Below, one piece after another: positions 53,088 to 63,999 of a DNA stretch of 64,000 bases. The DNA is from Janthinobacterium rivuli (GTDB lineage Bacteria; Pseudomonadota; Gammaproteobacteria; Burkholderiales; Burkholderiaceae_D), in assembly GCF_009208735.1 (NCBI RefSeq), contig NZ_WFLJ01000003.1, positions 248,001-312,000 of the forward strand, read 5' to 3'. Made by a program: the position numbers and the translations under genes. The notes beneath the pieces are model-generated. The model did no database searches. It was not told where the DNA came from and worked only from the letters and a program-made list of their open reading frames with translations. Every line of letters begins with the position of its first letter. Positions within the stretch are counted from its first letter, which is position 1.

Positions 53088-54348
53088 ATCCCCCCCGGCG
53101 CATCATGTCGAAGAATTCTGCGTTGTTCTTCGTGGCCTTCATCTTGTCCAGAATGAACTCCATCGCCTCGATCTCGTCCATCGAGTACAGCAACTTGCGC
53201 AGGATCCAGATCTTTTGCAGCTCGTTCGGCTTGATCAGCAGTTCTTCGCGGCGCGTACCCGATTTGTTCAGGTTGATGGCCGGGTAGACGCGTTTTTCGG
53301 CCAAACGGCGTTCCAGATGCACTTCCATGTTGCCGGTACCCTTGAATTCTTCAAAGATCACGTCATCCATGCGCGAACCCGTTTCGATCAGCGCCGTGGC
53401 GATGATGGTCAGCGAGCCGCCTTCTTCGATATTGCGCGCGGCGCCGAAGAAGCGTTTTGGACGTTGCAGCGCGTTCGCGTCGACACCACCGGTCAGGACC
53501 TTGCCCGAGGCAGGGATGACGGTGTTGTAGGCGCGCGCCAGGCGGGTGATCGAGTCGAGCAGGATCACCACGTCTTTTTTCATTTCGACCAGGCGCTTGG
53601 CTTTTTCCAGCACCATCTCGGCTACTTGCACGTGGCGCGTGGCCGGCTCGTCGAAGGTCGAGGCGACGACTTCGCCGCGCACGGAACGTTGCATTTCGGT
53701 CACTTCTTCCGGACGTTCGTCGATCAGCAGCACGATCAGGGTGATGTCAGGGTGATTTGCCGTGATCGCATGGGCGATGTGCTGCAGGATCACGGATTTG
53801 CCGGATTTCGGCGATGCCACCAGCAAGCCGCGCTGGCCTTTGCCGATCGGGGCGATCAGGTCGATGATGCGGCCGGTAATGTTTTCCTGGCCATTCATTT
53901 CACGTTCCAGGCGCAGCGGCTCGTTCGGGTGCAGCGGCGTCAGGTTTTCAAACAGGATGCGGTGTTTCGACATCTCCGGCGATTCGCCGTTGACCTTGTC
54001 GACTTTGACCAATGCGAAATAGCGTTCGCCATCTTTCGGGGTCCGTACCTCGCCCTCGATCGAATCGCCGGTGTGCAGATTGAAGCGGCGGATTTGCGAA
54101 GGGGAGATGTAAATGTCGTCGGTGGACGCCATGTAGCTGGCGTCAGGCGAGCGCAGGAAGCCGAAGCCGTCAGGCAGCACTTCCAGGGCGCCGTCGCCAA
54201 AAATCTGTTCGCCGGACTTGGCGCGTTTTTTCAGGATAGCGAACATCAGCTCCTGTTTGCGCAAGCGGGCTGCGTTGTCAATGTCAAGACCGATCGCCAT
54301 CTCAAGCAGGGCGGATACGTGTAGGGCCTTTAGTTCGGATAAATGCAT
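53086..54348 (-). CDS. rho: Transcription termination factor Rho
   Basis: 420 residues, a hexameric RNA-dependent ATPase that ends transcription. It starts [18 protein letters not shown]. The RNA-binding cold-shock-like domain contains [29 protein letters not shown] in outline. The P-loop is [28 protein letters not shown] is the Walker B/Q-loop region, and the C-terminal part has [20 protein letters not shown]. trxA lies just upstream on the same strand, the common trxA-rho arrangement. Confidence 0.97.
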   Translation of the reverse strand: MHLSELKALHVSALLEMAIGLDIDNAARLRKQELMFAILKKRAKSGEQIFGDGALEVLPDGFGFLRSPDASYMASTDDIYISPSQIRRFNLHTGDSIEGEVRTPKDGERYFALVKVDKVNGESPEMSKHRILFENLTPLHPNEPLRLEREMNGQENITGRIIDLIAPIGKGQRGLLVASPKSGKSVILQHIAHAITANHPDITLIVLLIDERPEEVTEMQRSVRGEVVASTFDEPATRHVQVAEMVLEKAKRLVEMKKDVVILLDSITRLARAYNTVIPASGKVLTGGVDANALQRPKRFFGAARNIEEGGSLTIIATALIETGSRMDDVIFEEFKGTGNMEVHLERRLAEKRVYPAINLNKSGTRREELLIKPNELQKIWILRKLLYSMDEIEAMEFILDKMKATKNNAEFFDMMRRGG

Positions 54349-54502
54349 ATGTGTTGAGTGTCCCGAGACGGGATGTAAAGGTAGGGGAGGGGACTGCGTG
54401 GCGTTGATTAATGATTGGGAAGGCTGTGCACGAATGAGGCAAAGCGGCTTCCCGGACGTTCCAGTCAGGCGGCGCTGCGGGCGCAGCGCTGCCTATCATA
54501 CA

Positions 54503-54829
54503 TTAAATGTTGCTGTCGACGAAAGCGGTCAACTGGCCCTTGGCCATGGCGCCCACTTTTTGCGCAGCTGCGACACCATCCTTGAACAGGATCAGGGTCG
54601 GGATGCCGCGGATGCCGAACTTCGCAGGCACTGCCTGATTGGCGTCCACGTCCATCTTGGCGATCTGGATGCGGCCGGCGTATTCCTTGGCCACTTCTTC
54701 CAGGATCGGGGCGATGGCCTTGCAGGGACCGCACCATTCTGCCCAGAAGTCGACCAGTACTGGCAACTCGGATTTCAGGACGTCTGCTTCAAAAGATGCA
54801 TCGCTAATGTGTTTGATATTTTCGCTCAT
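54503..54829 (-). CDS. trxA: Thioredoxin
   Basis: 108 residues. The active site is FWAEWCGPCKAIAP (residues about 27-40), with the cis-Pro segment GIRGIPTLILFKDG and a C-terminal helix. It reduces protein disulfides with electrons from thioredoxin reductase. TTGAGGAAA gives a good ribosome-binding site for the ATG at 54829. It is followed by rho after a 154-bp leader region. Confidence 0.96.
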   Translation of the reverse strand: MSENIKHISDASFEADVLKSELPVLVDFWAEWCGPCKAIAPILEEVAKEYAGRIQIAKMDVDANQAVPAKFGIRGIPTLILFKDGVAAAQKVGAMAKGQLTAFVDSNI

Positions 54830-55142
54830 ATTTTCCTCAAATGAGGGTGGGATCAATAATGCCTGGAATTCACCATACGCTGGTTCGCCATCCATGCTTC
54901 CTGGAATGCAGTGAGAAGATGGGGACAATGGGCACGACTTCAATGTCTTGGAAGGTGCGACCAGAGGTATGCAGGCGGGGATGGCTGAAATAATAACCCA
55001 TTTTTTCAAAGCGTGGCGATTATTGCAGAAAAACTTGAGGCATATCGCCAGCATATCGCTGCCGCGCGTGCCGGCAGGGCGGCAAAGCCGCATGCCCGCT
55101 GGCCCGCAGCGCCGCGTCCGCCCTGCCGCCCCCCCTCCACGC
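54830..55142. other. 313-bp gap: trxA promoter region and an 11-bp inverted repeat
   Basis: No gene is visible. CGGCAGGGCGG (55071-55081) and CCGCCCTGCCG (55118-55128) form perfect arms 36 nt apart, close behind the stop of the REC gene; there is no T-run. The remainder should hold the trxA promoter, which I cannot fix with confidence. Confidence 0.55.
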
Positions 55143-55601
55143 TCAGGCTCGCGCGCCGGCCAGACGTGCCGTGTGCTGCAATTGCAAGTTCACCATCAGC
55201 TGCAATTCCGCGCTTTCCATCGGCTTGCGGAAGGTGCCCAGGATATGCAGGCCATTGGCCATGGCCAGGCGTTCGGCCGCCAGGCGCACGGCCGAATGCA
55301 GGCCCGACAGCAGGACCACGCCGCCGCGGAAGCCGTTTTCAGCCGCCATGCGCAAGAATTCGATGCCGTCGATGTCGGGCATGGACAGGTCGCAGATCAG
55401 CAGGTCGGGCTGGTGCTGCTTCAGGGTGGCCAGCGCCTGTTCGCTGTGCGACTCGCAGCGGATGTCGAACGGACCCATCTGCTCGAGCATGTCGCTGAGC
55501 ACGTCGAGCATGAAAACGTCGTCGTCCAGCAGCAGCACGCGCAACGGCGCCAGGCCTGCTTCATTGTGTTCCCGGCTTGCTTGGTTTGATACAGTGTTCA
55601 T
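55143..55601 (-). CDS. Stand-alone response regulator receiver protein
   Basis: 152 residues, one REC domain with no output domain: RVLLLDDDVFMLDVLSDML (acidic pocket), LLICDLSMPDIDG (phospho-Asp), VVLLSGLHS (Ser switch) and FRKPM (Lys). AAGGA lies 7 nt before the ATG at 55601. It follows the large hybrid kinase gene by 68 nt on the same strand and is probably its phosphorelay partner. Confidence 0.9.
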   Translation of the reverse strand: MNTVSNQASREHNEAGLAPLRVLLLDDDVFMLDVLSDMLEQMGPFDIRCESHSEQALATLKQHQPDLLICDLSMPDIDGIEFLRMAAENGFRGGVVLLSGLHSAVRLAAERLAMANGLHILGTFRKPMESAELQLMVNLQLQHTARLAGARA

Positions 55602-55669
55602 CGTCATGTCCTTCTGTTGATATGCATCGCTGTCGATGCCGATACCTTGCCTCAACGCACTGGCGGTGG

Positions 55670-58600
55670 CTAATCGTCGTTGGCAAAGCTGGTGTTATTC
55701 ATGATTTGTTCGGTAATCTGTTCCAGCAGGGGCCACAGGCGCGCGACGATGCGCTGTGCCCGCTCCGCCTCGTCGGCCGGTTCGCCCGGCGCCAGGGTTT
55801 CCAGGTTGTGGCACAGCTCGGCGAGCCCCAGGGCGCCTACGGTGCGCGCCGACGACTTGATGCGGTGCCCCAGTTCGCGCACCTGGTGCACGTCGCCGCG
55901 CGCCAGGGCCGCGTCGATGTCGCCAAAGCCATCCTGCGTCGTCTGCAGGAACTTGAAGGCGAACTTGCGCACCTTTTCCGGGTTGTAGCCCAGTAACTTG
56001 GCCAGGATGGACAGGTCGATCACCTGCGGGTCGCCCGCCAGGGTGGTCTTGAAGGCGGGCGCGGCGCGGCTGCGCGCCGGTGGCGGCGGCGTTTCGTGCG
56101 CCGGCAGCCAGCTGGCGATGGTCTGGTACATCATGGCCGGCTGGATGGGCTTGGAAATGAAGTCGTCCATGCCCGCTTCCAGGCAGCGCACGCGGTCTTC
56201 GCTGGTGGCCGTGGCCGTCATGGCCAGCACGCGCAGGTGCGCCAGCTGCGGGTCGGCGCGGATGAGGCGCGTCGCCTGCAAGCCATCCATCAGCGGCATC
56301 TGCACGTCCATCAGCACGCAGTCGAATTGCGTCTGGCGCAGCAGATCGAGCGCTTCCTCGCCATTGTTGGCCAGGCAGACGGAGGCGCCCGCTTCCTCCA
56401 GCAATTCCAGCGCCACCTGTTGATTGAACGTGTTGTCTTCCACCAGCAGGATGCGCGCATGCTTGAGCGTGCGCATCACCAGGGCCGCGTCGGCGCTGGC
56501 GCGCATGGCGGCCGCCGTCTGCACCATGCTGTCGAGCATGGCGGGCGCGGCCTGGTCCGAAATACCCAGGTTGGCCGTGAACCAGAAGGTGCTGCCGGCG
56601 CCGGGACGGCTGTCGACGCCCACGTCGCCGCCCATCAGCTGCGCCAGCTGCTTGCAGATGGCCAGGCCCAGGCCCGTGCCGCCATATTCGCGCGTGGTGG
56701 AGGTGTCGGCTTGCTGGAAGGACTGGAACAATTTACTCATTTCATCCTGCGACAGGCCGATGCCGTGGTCGCACACTTCGAAGCGCACCAGGCAGTGTTT
56801 CGCATCCGCCACCACCCGGCGCACTTTCACGGTAATGCTGCCCTGTTCGCTGAACTTGATGGCGTTATTGGCGTAGTTGATCAGCACTTGCCCCAGGCGC
56901 AGCGGGTCGCCCACGAGCACGGCGGGCAATTGCGGGTCGATTTCGAACAGCAATTCCAGGTTCTTGCCGGCGGCGCGCGGCGCCACCACCGTCATCAGGG
57001 TTTGCACCACGTGGTCGAAACTGAAGTTGACGCGCTCGATTTCCAGCTTGCCCGCCTCGATTTTCGAGATGTCGAGGATATCGTCGATGATGCCCAGCAA
57101 GTGCTCGCCGGCGAAGCGGATTTTTTCCAGGTAGTCGCGCTGGCGCGGTTCCAGGTCCGTCTTCAAGGCCAGATACGCCATGCCGATCACGCCATTCATC
57201 GGCGTGCGGATTTCATGGCTCATGTTGGCCAGGAATTGTCCCTTCGCCAGGCTCGCTTCTTCGGCCACCTGCTTGGCCTGGTCGAGCTGCTCCGTGCGCT
57301 GCGCCACGCGCTCTTCCAGATGTTCATTGAGTTCGCGCAAGGCGCTCTCGCTGCGCTTGTGATACGTGATGTCCGTCAGGCTGGCCACCACCATGCCCAC
57401 CTTGCCATATTCATCGCGGATGGCCTCGGTATTCACGGATAGCCACGACAGGCTGCCGTCGGGCTGCTGCACGCCCATCAGCACGTCGCGCATGGCGACA
57501 CCCGTCGACAAGGTGATGTGCACGGGATGGCTGCGCTGGTCGAAGGCGGAACCGTCCTCGCGGATGGCTTGCCACAGACTGTTGCCGGCCGGACTGGCCG
57601 CCAGCATGCGTTCGGCGGCGGCATTGCTTTCCAGGATGTGGCCGTGGCTGTCCTGCACCACCAGGCCGTTCGTCACGGCGCCGAATACGGAGGCCATGCG
57701 CTGGCTCGAGTTCGACAGGGCGATCGACGCCTGGCGCCGCTCGGTGATGTCGGTGATCATCGCCAGCGTGCCGCCCGGTTCGCCATTGTCCGACTGGATG
57801 CTGGTGCTCGACAGCAAGCCCCACAGGCTGGACTGATCCTTGCGGAAGAAGCGGAAATCGACCTGGTCCGGCTGGCTGGCCTGACTGCCGTGGCTGGCCA
57901 GGCGCCGCTGCATCAGCAGCTGGCTGTCGCGGTCCATGAAGTCGAGCAGGGGACGGCCCAGCATTTCCTGCACCGTGTAGCCCAGCATGTGCGCCATCTT
58001 CGGGTTGACGAACGTGGTCTTGCCGTGCGCATCCGTCATCCAGATGCCTTCCGCGGCCGTTTGCACGATCAGGCGGTAGCGTTCCGAACTGGCGTGCAGC
58101 GCTTCCTCGGCGCGTTGCCGCTGCGTCATGTCGCGCAGCGAGACGATGGAAAACACCTGGCCGGCCATGCGCAACGGCGACAGGCTGACCTTGGCGGGGA
58201 AGTGCGTGCCGTCGCGGCGGCGCGCCATCATCACGCGGCCTGGCAGGCTGTGCCGCGCTTGCGGGTCGCCCACGGACTGGCTGGTCGTGCTTTCCGGTAC
58301 CAATTGCTCCAGCGACATGCCCGTCAATTCGGCAAGCGGATAGCCGAAGCAGCGCGCGCCGATCTGGTTGGCGTAATGCACCTTGCCTTCCACGTCGGCC
58401 ACCAGCATGGCTTCGGGTGCCGCTTCCAGCATCGAGCGCATGCGCGATTGTTCGTCCTGCTTGCGCTCGCTGATATCGCAGACGATGCCGCTGGCCTGCG
58501 TGGCGGCGCCATCCGAGGCGCGCGACAGGACGGCGCCGCGCGCCAGCAGCCAGCGCCAGTGGCCGTCGCTGTGCCGCAAACGGAATTCGCAATTGAAGGT

Positions 58601-59128
58601 GCCGGGTGCCTGGCCATCCAGATGCTGGCGAAAGACCAGGCTCAGGCGTGCCCGGTCATCGCGGTGGACTTCGGCCAGCCAGTCGGCCAGTGCATGCTCG
58701 AGTTTGGCATTCTTGTCGCCCAACACGTCCTGGTATTGGGGCGCGAACTGCAGGTGGCCGGACTGGCGCCGCCAGGTCCAGCCAGCCAGTGCCGCGCCGC
58801 GCAAGGCTTGCACGGCATCCTGTTCGGCCTGGGCTTGCGCCGGCTGGGGCTGGCGATGCAACTGCCGGCGCAGGCGCCAGGCTTGCCAGCAAGCCAGTCC
58901 TGCCAGGGCGGTGGCGCTGGCGGCAGCATACGGCCACAGCAGTGTTGGCGCCATGCCGTGCACCGCCGCCTGCACCGGCAGCGCCAGCGTCATGCCTGCC
59001 GCCAGCATCGTATGAGCGAGCCGGCGCAGCGCAGGGCGCCGGGGGCGTGATGCGCTGAAACTCGTGTGGCTGCAATACGACAAATGCATCCCTTTCTGGG
59101 GCGTGATTGAACTAGGCTGGCAGTACAT
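55670..59128 (-). CDS. Multi-PAS hybrid histidine kinase with REC and HPt domains
   Basis: 1152 residues. Two hydrophobic segments (about 38-56 and 66-84) anchor the N-terminus. Four PAS domains follow (about 105-215, 228-345, 350-470 and 478-600), for example [20 protein letters not shown] and [21 protein letters not shown] coiled coil leads to HisKA ([17 protein letters not shown]), HATPase ([28 protein letters not shown]), REC ([13 protein letters not shown]) and a C-terminal HPt with [13 protein letters not shown]. This is a full phosphorelay in one chain. The start could also be the ATG at 59089. Confidence 0.92.
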   Translation of the reverse strand: MYCQPSSITPQKGMHLSYCSHTSFSASRPRRPALRRLAHTMLAAGMTLALPVQAAVHGMAPTLLWPYAAASATALAGLACWQAWRLRRQLHRQPQPAQAQAEQDAVQALRGAALAGWTWRRQSGHLQFAPQYQDVLGDKNAKLEHALADWLAEVHRDDRARLSLVFRQHLDGQAPGTFNCEFRLRHSDGHWRWLLARGAVLSRASDGAATQASGIVCDISERKQDEQSRMRSMLEAAPEAMLVADVEGKVHYANQIGARCFGYPLAELTGMSLEQLVPESTTSQSVGDPQARHSLPGRVMMARRRDGTHFPAKVSLSPLRMAGQVFSIVSLRDMTQRQRAEEALHASSERYRLIVQTAAEGIWMTDAHGKTTFVNPKMAHMLGYTVQEMLGRPLLDFMDRDSQLLMQRRLASHGSQASQPDQVDFRFFRKDQSSLWGLLSSTSIQSDNGEPGGTLAMITDITERRQASIALSNSSQRMASVFGAVTNGLVVQDSHGHILESNAAAERMLAASPAGNSLWQAIREDGSAFDQRSHPVHITLSTGVAMRDVLMGVQQPDGSLSWLSVNTEAIRDEYGKVGMVVASLTDITYHKRSESALRELNEHLEERVAQRTEQLDQAKQVAEEASLAKGQFLANMSHEIRTPMNGVIGMAYLALKTDLEPRQRDYLEKIRFAGEHLLGIIDDILDISKIEAGKLEIERVNFSFDHVVQTLMTVVAPRAAGKNLELLFEIDPQLPAVLVGDPLRLGQVLINYANNAIKFSEQGSITVKVRRVVADAKHCLVRFEVCDHGIGLSQDEMSKLFQSFQQADTSTTREYGGTGLGLAICKQLAQLMGGDVGVDSRPGAGSTFWFTANLGISDQAAPAMLDSMVQTAAAMRASADAALVMRTLKHARILLVEDNTFNQQVALELLEEAGASVCLANNGEEALDLLRQTQFDCVLMDVQMPLMDGLQATRLIRADPQLAHLRVLAMTATATSEDRVRCLEAGMDDFISKPIQPAMMYQTIASWLPAHETPPPPARSRAAPAFKTTLAGDPQVIDLSILAKLLGYNPEKVRKFAFKFLQTTQDGFGDIDAALARGDVHQVRELGHRIKSSARTVGALGLAELCHNLETLAPGEPADEAERAQRIVARLWPLLEQITEQIMNNTSFANDD

Positions 59129-59334
59129 GAGGCGCGCTCAAATAAGCGCCTGCGGCGCTTTCTGGCGGCAACTATAGCATCGAATATTTACTCGGAGTAT
59201 TTAAGTTCAGAAACGGCCAAAACGGGATTTTTTTCACCCCGAAATGGCTGTTTTTTTCGCGATTTGGTGAGAATTCGTGAGAAAGTTGGCGCGAAATCGT
59301 GCTACTGAACCACCAGATGGGAAGACGCCTGATA
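59129..59334. other. Gap between hybrid kinase and repeat copy 2
   Basis: About 206 bp with A/T runs around 59206-59262 (GGGATTTTTTT and TTTTTTTCGCG). These may be the downstream end of the GntR transcript and the kinase promoter. I see no coding frame. Confidence 0.5.
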
Positions 59335-59432
59335 AAACCGTAGCGAGCGGCAGCGATTTGTGGCTGAGAAGCGCAACCGTGCTGTAGCACGGTGAGCATC
59401 ACAGGCCGCAAAGCGCGACGCGCAGTAGGTTT
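59335..59432. repeat. 98-bp dispersed hairpin repeat, copy 2
   Basis: The same 98-bp length and the same ends as copy 1 (AAACCGTAGCGAGC ... CGCGCAGTAGGTTT). The core hairpin is ACCGTGC-TGTA-GCACGGT (59376-59393). Outer flanks add CCTGATA / TTCAGG complementarity. It lies 11 nt beyond the GntR stop codon, in the same orientation relative to its gene as copy 1 is to rho. Confidence 0.85.
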
Positions 59433-59443
59433 TTCAGGTGTTC

Positions 59444-60163
59444 TCAGCTAAAGCTGCCGGCGAACTGATAGCGGTGTCCGGGATGCCACATGGTGGCGAT
59501 CGAGGCGATCTTGCCGCCCGAGCGCGTCTGGCGGCGCAGCACCAGGCATGGCTGTTTGGTGTCGATGGCCAGCATTTCGGCGATGTCGCGCGGCGCCGAC
59601 AGCGCTTCGATGCTGTACGTCGCTCCCTGCAGGGGCGCGGCGGCCATCAGGTATTCGTTCGGCGTGATGCTGGAAAAATCCTGCGTCATGTAGTCGGGCG
59701 CGCACTCGGGATTGACCCAGCGGTCTTCCACCTGGATCGGCACGCCGTTTTCAAAATGCACGATCAGCGAATGGAACAGCGCGTGTTCCGGCGGCAGGCC
59801 GAATTGCTTGGCCAGCAAGTCGGAGGCCTTGGTGCGTTCCAGCAATTGCAAGCTGCTGCGGTGGATATGTCCGCGCGCCCGCACTTCATCGGCGATACTC
59901 TTGATTTCCAACAAGGTCGCCTGGTATTTCTGCTGCGCCACATAGGTGCCGGATCCCTGGCGCCGCGTCAGCACTTGCTCGCTGGTCAGTTCGCGCACGG
60001 CGCGGTTGACCGTCATGCGCGAGACGCCGAATTGTTTCACCAGGGCTTGCTCGGAGGGAATCACGTCGCCTTCCTTCCAGCGTCCGGCGGCGATGCCGGC
60101 CAGCAGAAAATCCTTGATACGCTGGAAAATGGGCGTATTTTCTTGGGTATTGTGGTCGTCCAA
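59444..60163 (-). CDS. GntR family regulator, HutC subfamily
   Basis: 239 residues from a TTG at 60163 that has GGAGA 7 nt upstream. The winged helix (about 10-75) reads IFQRIKDFLLAGIAAGRWKEGDVIPSEQALVKQFGVSRMTVNRAVREL in form. The UTRA effector domain has YVAQQKYQATLLEIKSIADEVRARG, ALFHSLIVHFENGVPIQVEDRWVNP and QPCLVLRRQTRSG. It resembles HutC, the histidine-utilisation repressor that senses urocanate, but no hut gene is adjacent. Residues upstream of the TTG are not family-like. Confidence 0.85.
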   Translation of the reverse strand: MDDHNTQENTPIFQRIKDFLLAGIAAGRWKEGDVIPSEQALVKQFGVSRMTVNRAVRELTSEQVLTRRQGSGTYVAQQKYQATLLEIKSIADEVRARGHIHRSSLQLLERTKASDLLAKQFGLPPEHALFHSLIVHFENGVPIQVEDRWVNPECAPDYMTQDFSSITPNEYLMAAAPLQGATYSIEALSAPRDIAEMLAIDTKQPCLVLRRQTRSGGKIASIATMWHPGHRYQFAGSFS

Positions 60164-60264
60164 TGCGGTTTCTCCGAGGCGCGGGCAGGGCGCGCCGCCG
60201 GCTGGAGGCGCGATGGCCGATTTTAGCACCGAGCACGATGCCTGCCGCCAGCCTTTTTTTTGAA

Positions 60265-60277
60265 TTCAAAAGCAAGC
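60265..60277 (+). promoter_or_regulatory. Ada box upstream of ada
   Basis: AAT-TCAAAA-GCAA fits the AAT-N6-GCAA arrangement of A box and B box bound by methylated Ada. A TATAGA (60323-60328) downstream could be the -10. It lies about 70 nt before the ada start. Confidence 0.5.
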
Positions 60278-60345
60278 GCCGGAGTGTGGCGCGCGCGCGC
60301 GCTGGCTATGCTGGAGATTGACTATAGACTTGCACGGAGTTCGCC

Positions 60346-61397
<1,052 letters not shown>

Positions 61398-61401
<4 letters not shown>

Positions 61402-62087
61402 AGGCGCTGGACTGGCGGCAAATCGAGGATGAGCTGAATCAATACGGTTGCGCCGTCTTGCCGGGCTTGCTCGATGCTGACACCTGCGCCGCGCTGGCGG
61501 CGCAGTATGACGACACGTCGCGCTTTCGCAGCAAGGTGGTGATGCAGCGTCATGGTTTTGGGCAAGGCGAGTACCAGTATTTCGCCTATCCCTTGCCCGA
61601 CATCGTGGCTGCCTTGCGCGAACAGCTGTACGGGCCGCTGGCCGCCATCGCCAACCGCTGGCACGCCAGCATGGGCCTGGAGACGCGCTTTCCGGCCAGT
61701 CACGCCGATTTCCTCGCGCGCTGCCATGCGGCGGGGCAAACCAGGCCCACGCCCTTGCTGCTGCGCTACCGCGCAGGCGATTACAACTGCCTGCACCAGG
61801 ATCTGTATGGCGAGCATGTGTTTCCGCTGCAACTGGCCGTATTGTTGTCGCGCCCGCAAGACGATTTCTCGGGCGGCGAGTTCGTGCTGACGGAGCAGCG
61901 CCCGCGCATGCAGTCGCGCGCCGAGGTCGTGCCGCTGGCGCAGGGCGACGCCGTGCTCTTTCCCGTGGCGCAGCGCCCCGTGCATGGCACGCGCGGCAGC
62001 TACCGCGTCAACATGCGCCACGGCGTATCGCGCCTGCGTTCGGGCTTGCGTCACACCTTGGGCATCATTTTTCATGATGCGAGCTGA
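61398..62087 (+). CDS. 2-oxoglutarate/Fe(II)-dependent oxygenase, AlkB-neighbour type
   Basis: 229 residues from a GTG overlapping the ada stop. The Fe(II) facial triad is visible as HQDLYG (His and Asp) and HGTRGSYRVNMRHGVS (His, with an Arg for 2-oxoglutarate shortly after). RFRSKVVMQRHGFGQGEYQYF lies in the N-terminal half. The family commonly sits beside ada and is thought to repair alkylated nucleic acid, but it is distinct from AlkB. Translational coupling to ada implies induction by methylation damage. Confidence 0.88.
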
Positions 62088-62126
62088 ACTGTAGCTGCGG
62101 CGCTTGAGTTTCCAGGATTACATGGC

Positions 62127-63818
62127 ATGATGCCTACTCCCAGTCACTCTTTCCTTTCTGCCATGTCCGCGTTGCTCCGCCTGTTGTGCCTGTTGACCAT
62201 GTTCCTGCTGCCCACCGCCCACGCGGACGATGGCGTGCCCGCGCTTGTTGCGGAGGCCGCGACCGCCATCGCGCCGTCACCAGCCGCGGCGGCCAGGACG
62301 GCGCCGCTGATGTTTGCGAACCGCAAGGTGTTCGTCTTCCGCGCCGCGCTGGCCGGCTATCCGCCCGATGAACGCGCCATCGGCGCGCAGCGCCGCCTGG
62401 AAGGCGTGCTGGCGAAGAATGGCCCCTTGCAGACGAGCACGCGCATGATTCCCGAAGGCACGCAAGTGCTGCTCGATGGCGTGCAACTGTTCGTCGTCGT
62501 GCCTGGCGACGTCAACCAACTGGCGGGCGACACGACGGAAAGCGTGGCGAAAACGGCGGCCGAGGAATTGCGCAAGGCCGTGCTCGACTACCGCGAGCAG
62601 GGCAGCTGGCGCTACCTGGCCATCGCCGCCGCCGTGTGCGCCGTCGCCACCCTCGTGTTCTGGCTCGTATGGATGGGCTTGACGCGCCTGTACCGCTGGG
62701 CCAAGCGCCGCAGCGGCATCCTGCTGGCCTCGCGCCTGCGCGACGTGCGCCTGAAGAATGTGCGCGTGCTCGACGCCGAACACTACATCGCCTTCGCGTA
62801 TCAACTGCTCAGCGCCGTCCTGTGGGGCTTGCGCCTGATGGCCACCTATCTGTGGGCCGCCTTCGTGCTGGGCCGCCTGCCGTACACGCGTTCCTGGGGC
62901 GAAAGCCTGAGCGGCTACCTGTTCGACGTGGCGGCCGACGTCTTCCACGCCATCATCGGCGCCTTGCCGGGGCTGGTGCTGGTCTGTGTGATCTTCGCCA
63001 TCGCGCGCCTGATCGCCGCCACGGCCGCCTCGCTGTTCAAACGGGTGGAAAGCGGCGAACTGCAGATCGGCTGGCTCGACAAGGACACGGCCCTGCCGAC
63101 GCGCCGCATCGCCAGCGTGGTGATCTGGCTGTTCGCGCTGGCCATGGCGTATCCGTATCTGCCCGGTTCGCACACGGCCGCCTTCCAGGGCCTGTCCGTG
63201 CTGGTGGGCCTGATGGTGTCGATCGGCGCGTCGAGCATCGTGGGCCAGGGCGCCAGCGGCCTGATCCTGATGTACACGCGCGCCCTGCGCAAGGGAGAAT
63301 ATGTGCGCGTGGGCGACAGCGAGGGCACGGTGGTCGACGTGGGCATGTTCGAAACGCGCCTGCGCACGGGCCTGGGCGAAGAGGTCGCCTTGCCGAACGC
63401 GTGGGTGATGTCGCAAACGACGAAGAACTATTCGCGCGCCCAGCCCGGCGGCGGCTTCGTGCTCGACTCCACCGTCACCATCGGCTACGCGACGCCATGG
63501 CGGCAAGTGCATGCCATGCTGGAACTGGCCGCGTCCCGCACGACGGAACTGTCGACCACGCCAAAACCCTACGTGATGCAGCTGGCCCTGCAGGATTACT
63601 ACGTGCAATACCGCCTCGTCGCCTACGCCAGCGCCGAAGTCCCCCGCCAGCGCGCCGAAGTGCTGAACCGCTTGCACCAGAACATCATCGACGTCTTCAA
63701 CGAGTTCGACGTGCAGATCACCTCGCCGCACTACATCGATGACCCGAAAGAGTCGCATGTAGTGCCGCCCGGTGAATGGTTCAGGGCGCCGGCGAAGCGG
63801 GGGGAGGAAGATAAATAA
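62127..63818 (+). CDS. MscS family mechanosensitive ion channel
   Basis: 563 residues. A signal-like segment ends THADD. A periplasmic region (about 30-165) precedes about five transmembrane helices between 165 and 380. The last is the pore-lining TM3 (GLSVLVGLMVSIGASSIVGQGASGLILMYTRALRKGEYVRVGDSEGTVVDVGMFETRLRT in outline), with the Gly/Ala-rich packing of MscS. A C-terminal beta domain follows (VALPNAWVMSQTTKNYSR). It relieves hypo-osmotic stress. The start at 62127 has no clear ribosome-binding site; ATG 62163 is possible. Confidence 0.9.
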   Translation: MMPTPSHSFLSAMSALLRLLCLLTMFLLPTAHADDGVPALVAEAATAIAPSPAAAARTAPLMFANRKVFVFRAALAGYPPDERAIGAQRRLEGVLAKNGPLQTSTRMIPEGTQVLLDGVQLFVVVPGDVNQLAGDTTESVAKTAAEELRKAVLDYREQGSWRYLAIAAAVCAVATLVFWLVWMGLTRLYRWAKRRSGILLASRLRDVRLKNVRVLDAEHYIAFAYQLLSAVLWGLRLMATYLWAAFVLGRLPYTRSWGESLSGYLFDVAADVFHAIIGALPGLVLVCVIFAIARLIAATAASLFKRVESGELQIGWLDKDTALPTRRIASVVIWLFALAMAYPYLPGSHTAAFQGLSVLVGLMVSIGASSIVGQGASGLILMYTRALRKGEYVRVGDSEGTVVDVGMFETRLRTGLGEEVALPNAWVMSQTTKNYSRAQPGGGFVLDSTVTIGYATPWRQVHAMLELAASRTTELSTTPKPYVMQLALQDYYVQYRLVAYASAEVPRQRAEVLNRLHQNIIDVFNEFDVQITSPHYIDDPKESHVVPPGEWFRAPAKRGEEDK

Positions 63819-63825
63819 CGTTGAA

Positions 63826-63999
63826 TTATGGGAGTGATGGATGGGCTGGGCAGATTTCAGTGCGCCACTCCTGCATGTCGCTGTCAATAGGAATGACTTT
63901 CTGAGCTCCGGCCTCCGTCGCCACCACGCAGAATTTTCCTTGGTAACCATAGGTCGGATCGGACGGATCTTTGGGGCTACCATTCAGGAATACGCTATA
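63826..63999 (-). CDS. C-terminal end of an unidentified protein (truncated by window)
   Basis: A 57-residue open frame runs in from the window edge and stops at 63826. It reads SVFLNGSPKDPSDPTYGYQG, then KFCVVATEAGAQKV and EICPAH. Two cysteines near the end and a beta-rich composition might suit an exported or pilin-like protein, but I cannot assign a family. It converges on the MscS gene. Confidence 0.4.
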   Translation of the reverse strand, partial: YSVFLNGSPKDPSDPTYGYQGKFCVVATEAGAQKVIPIDSDMQEWRTEICPAHPSLP

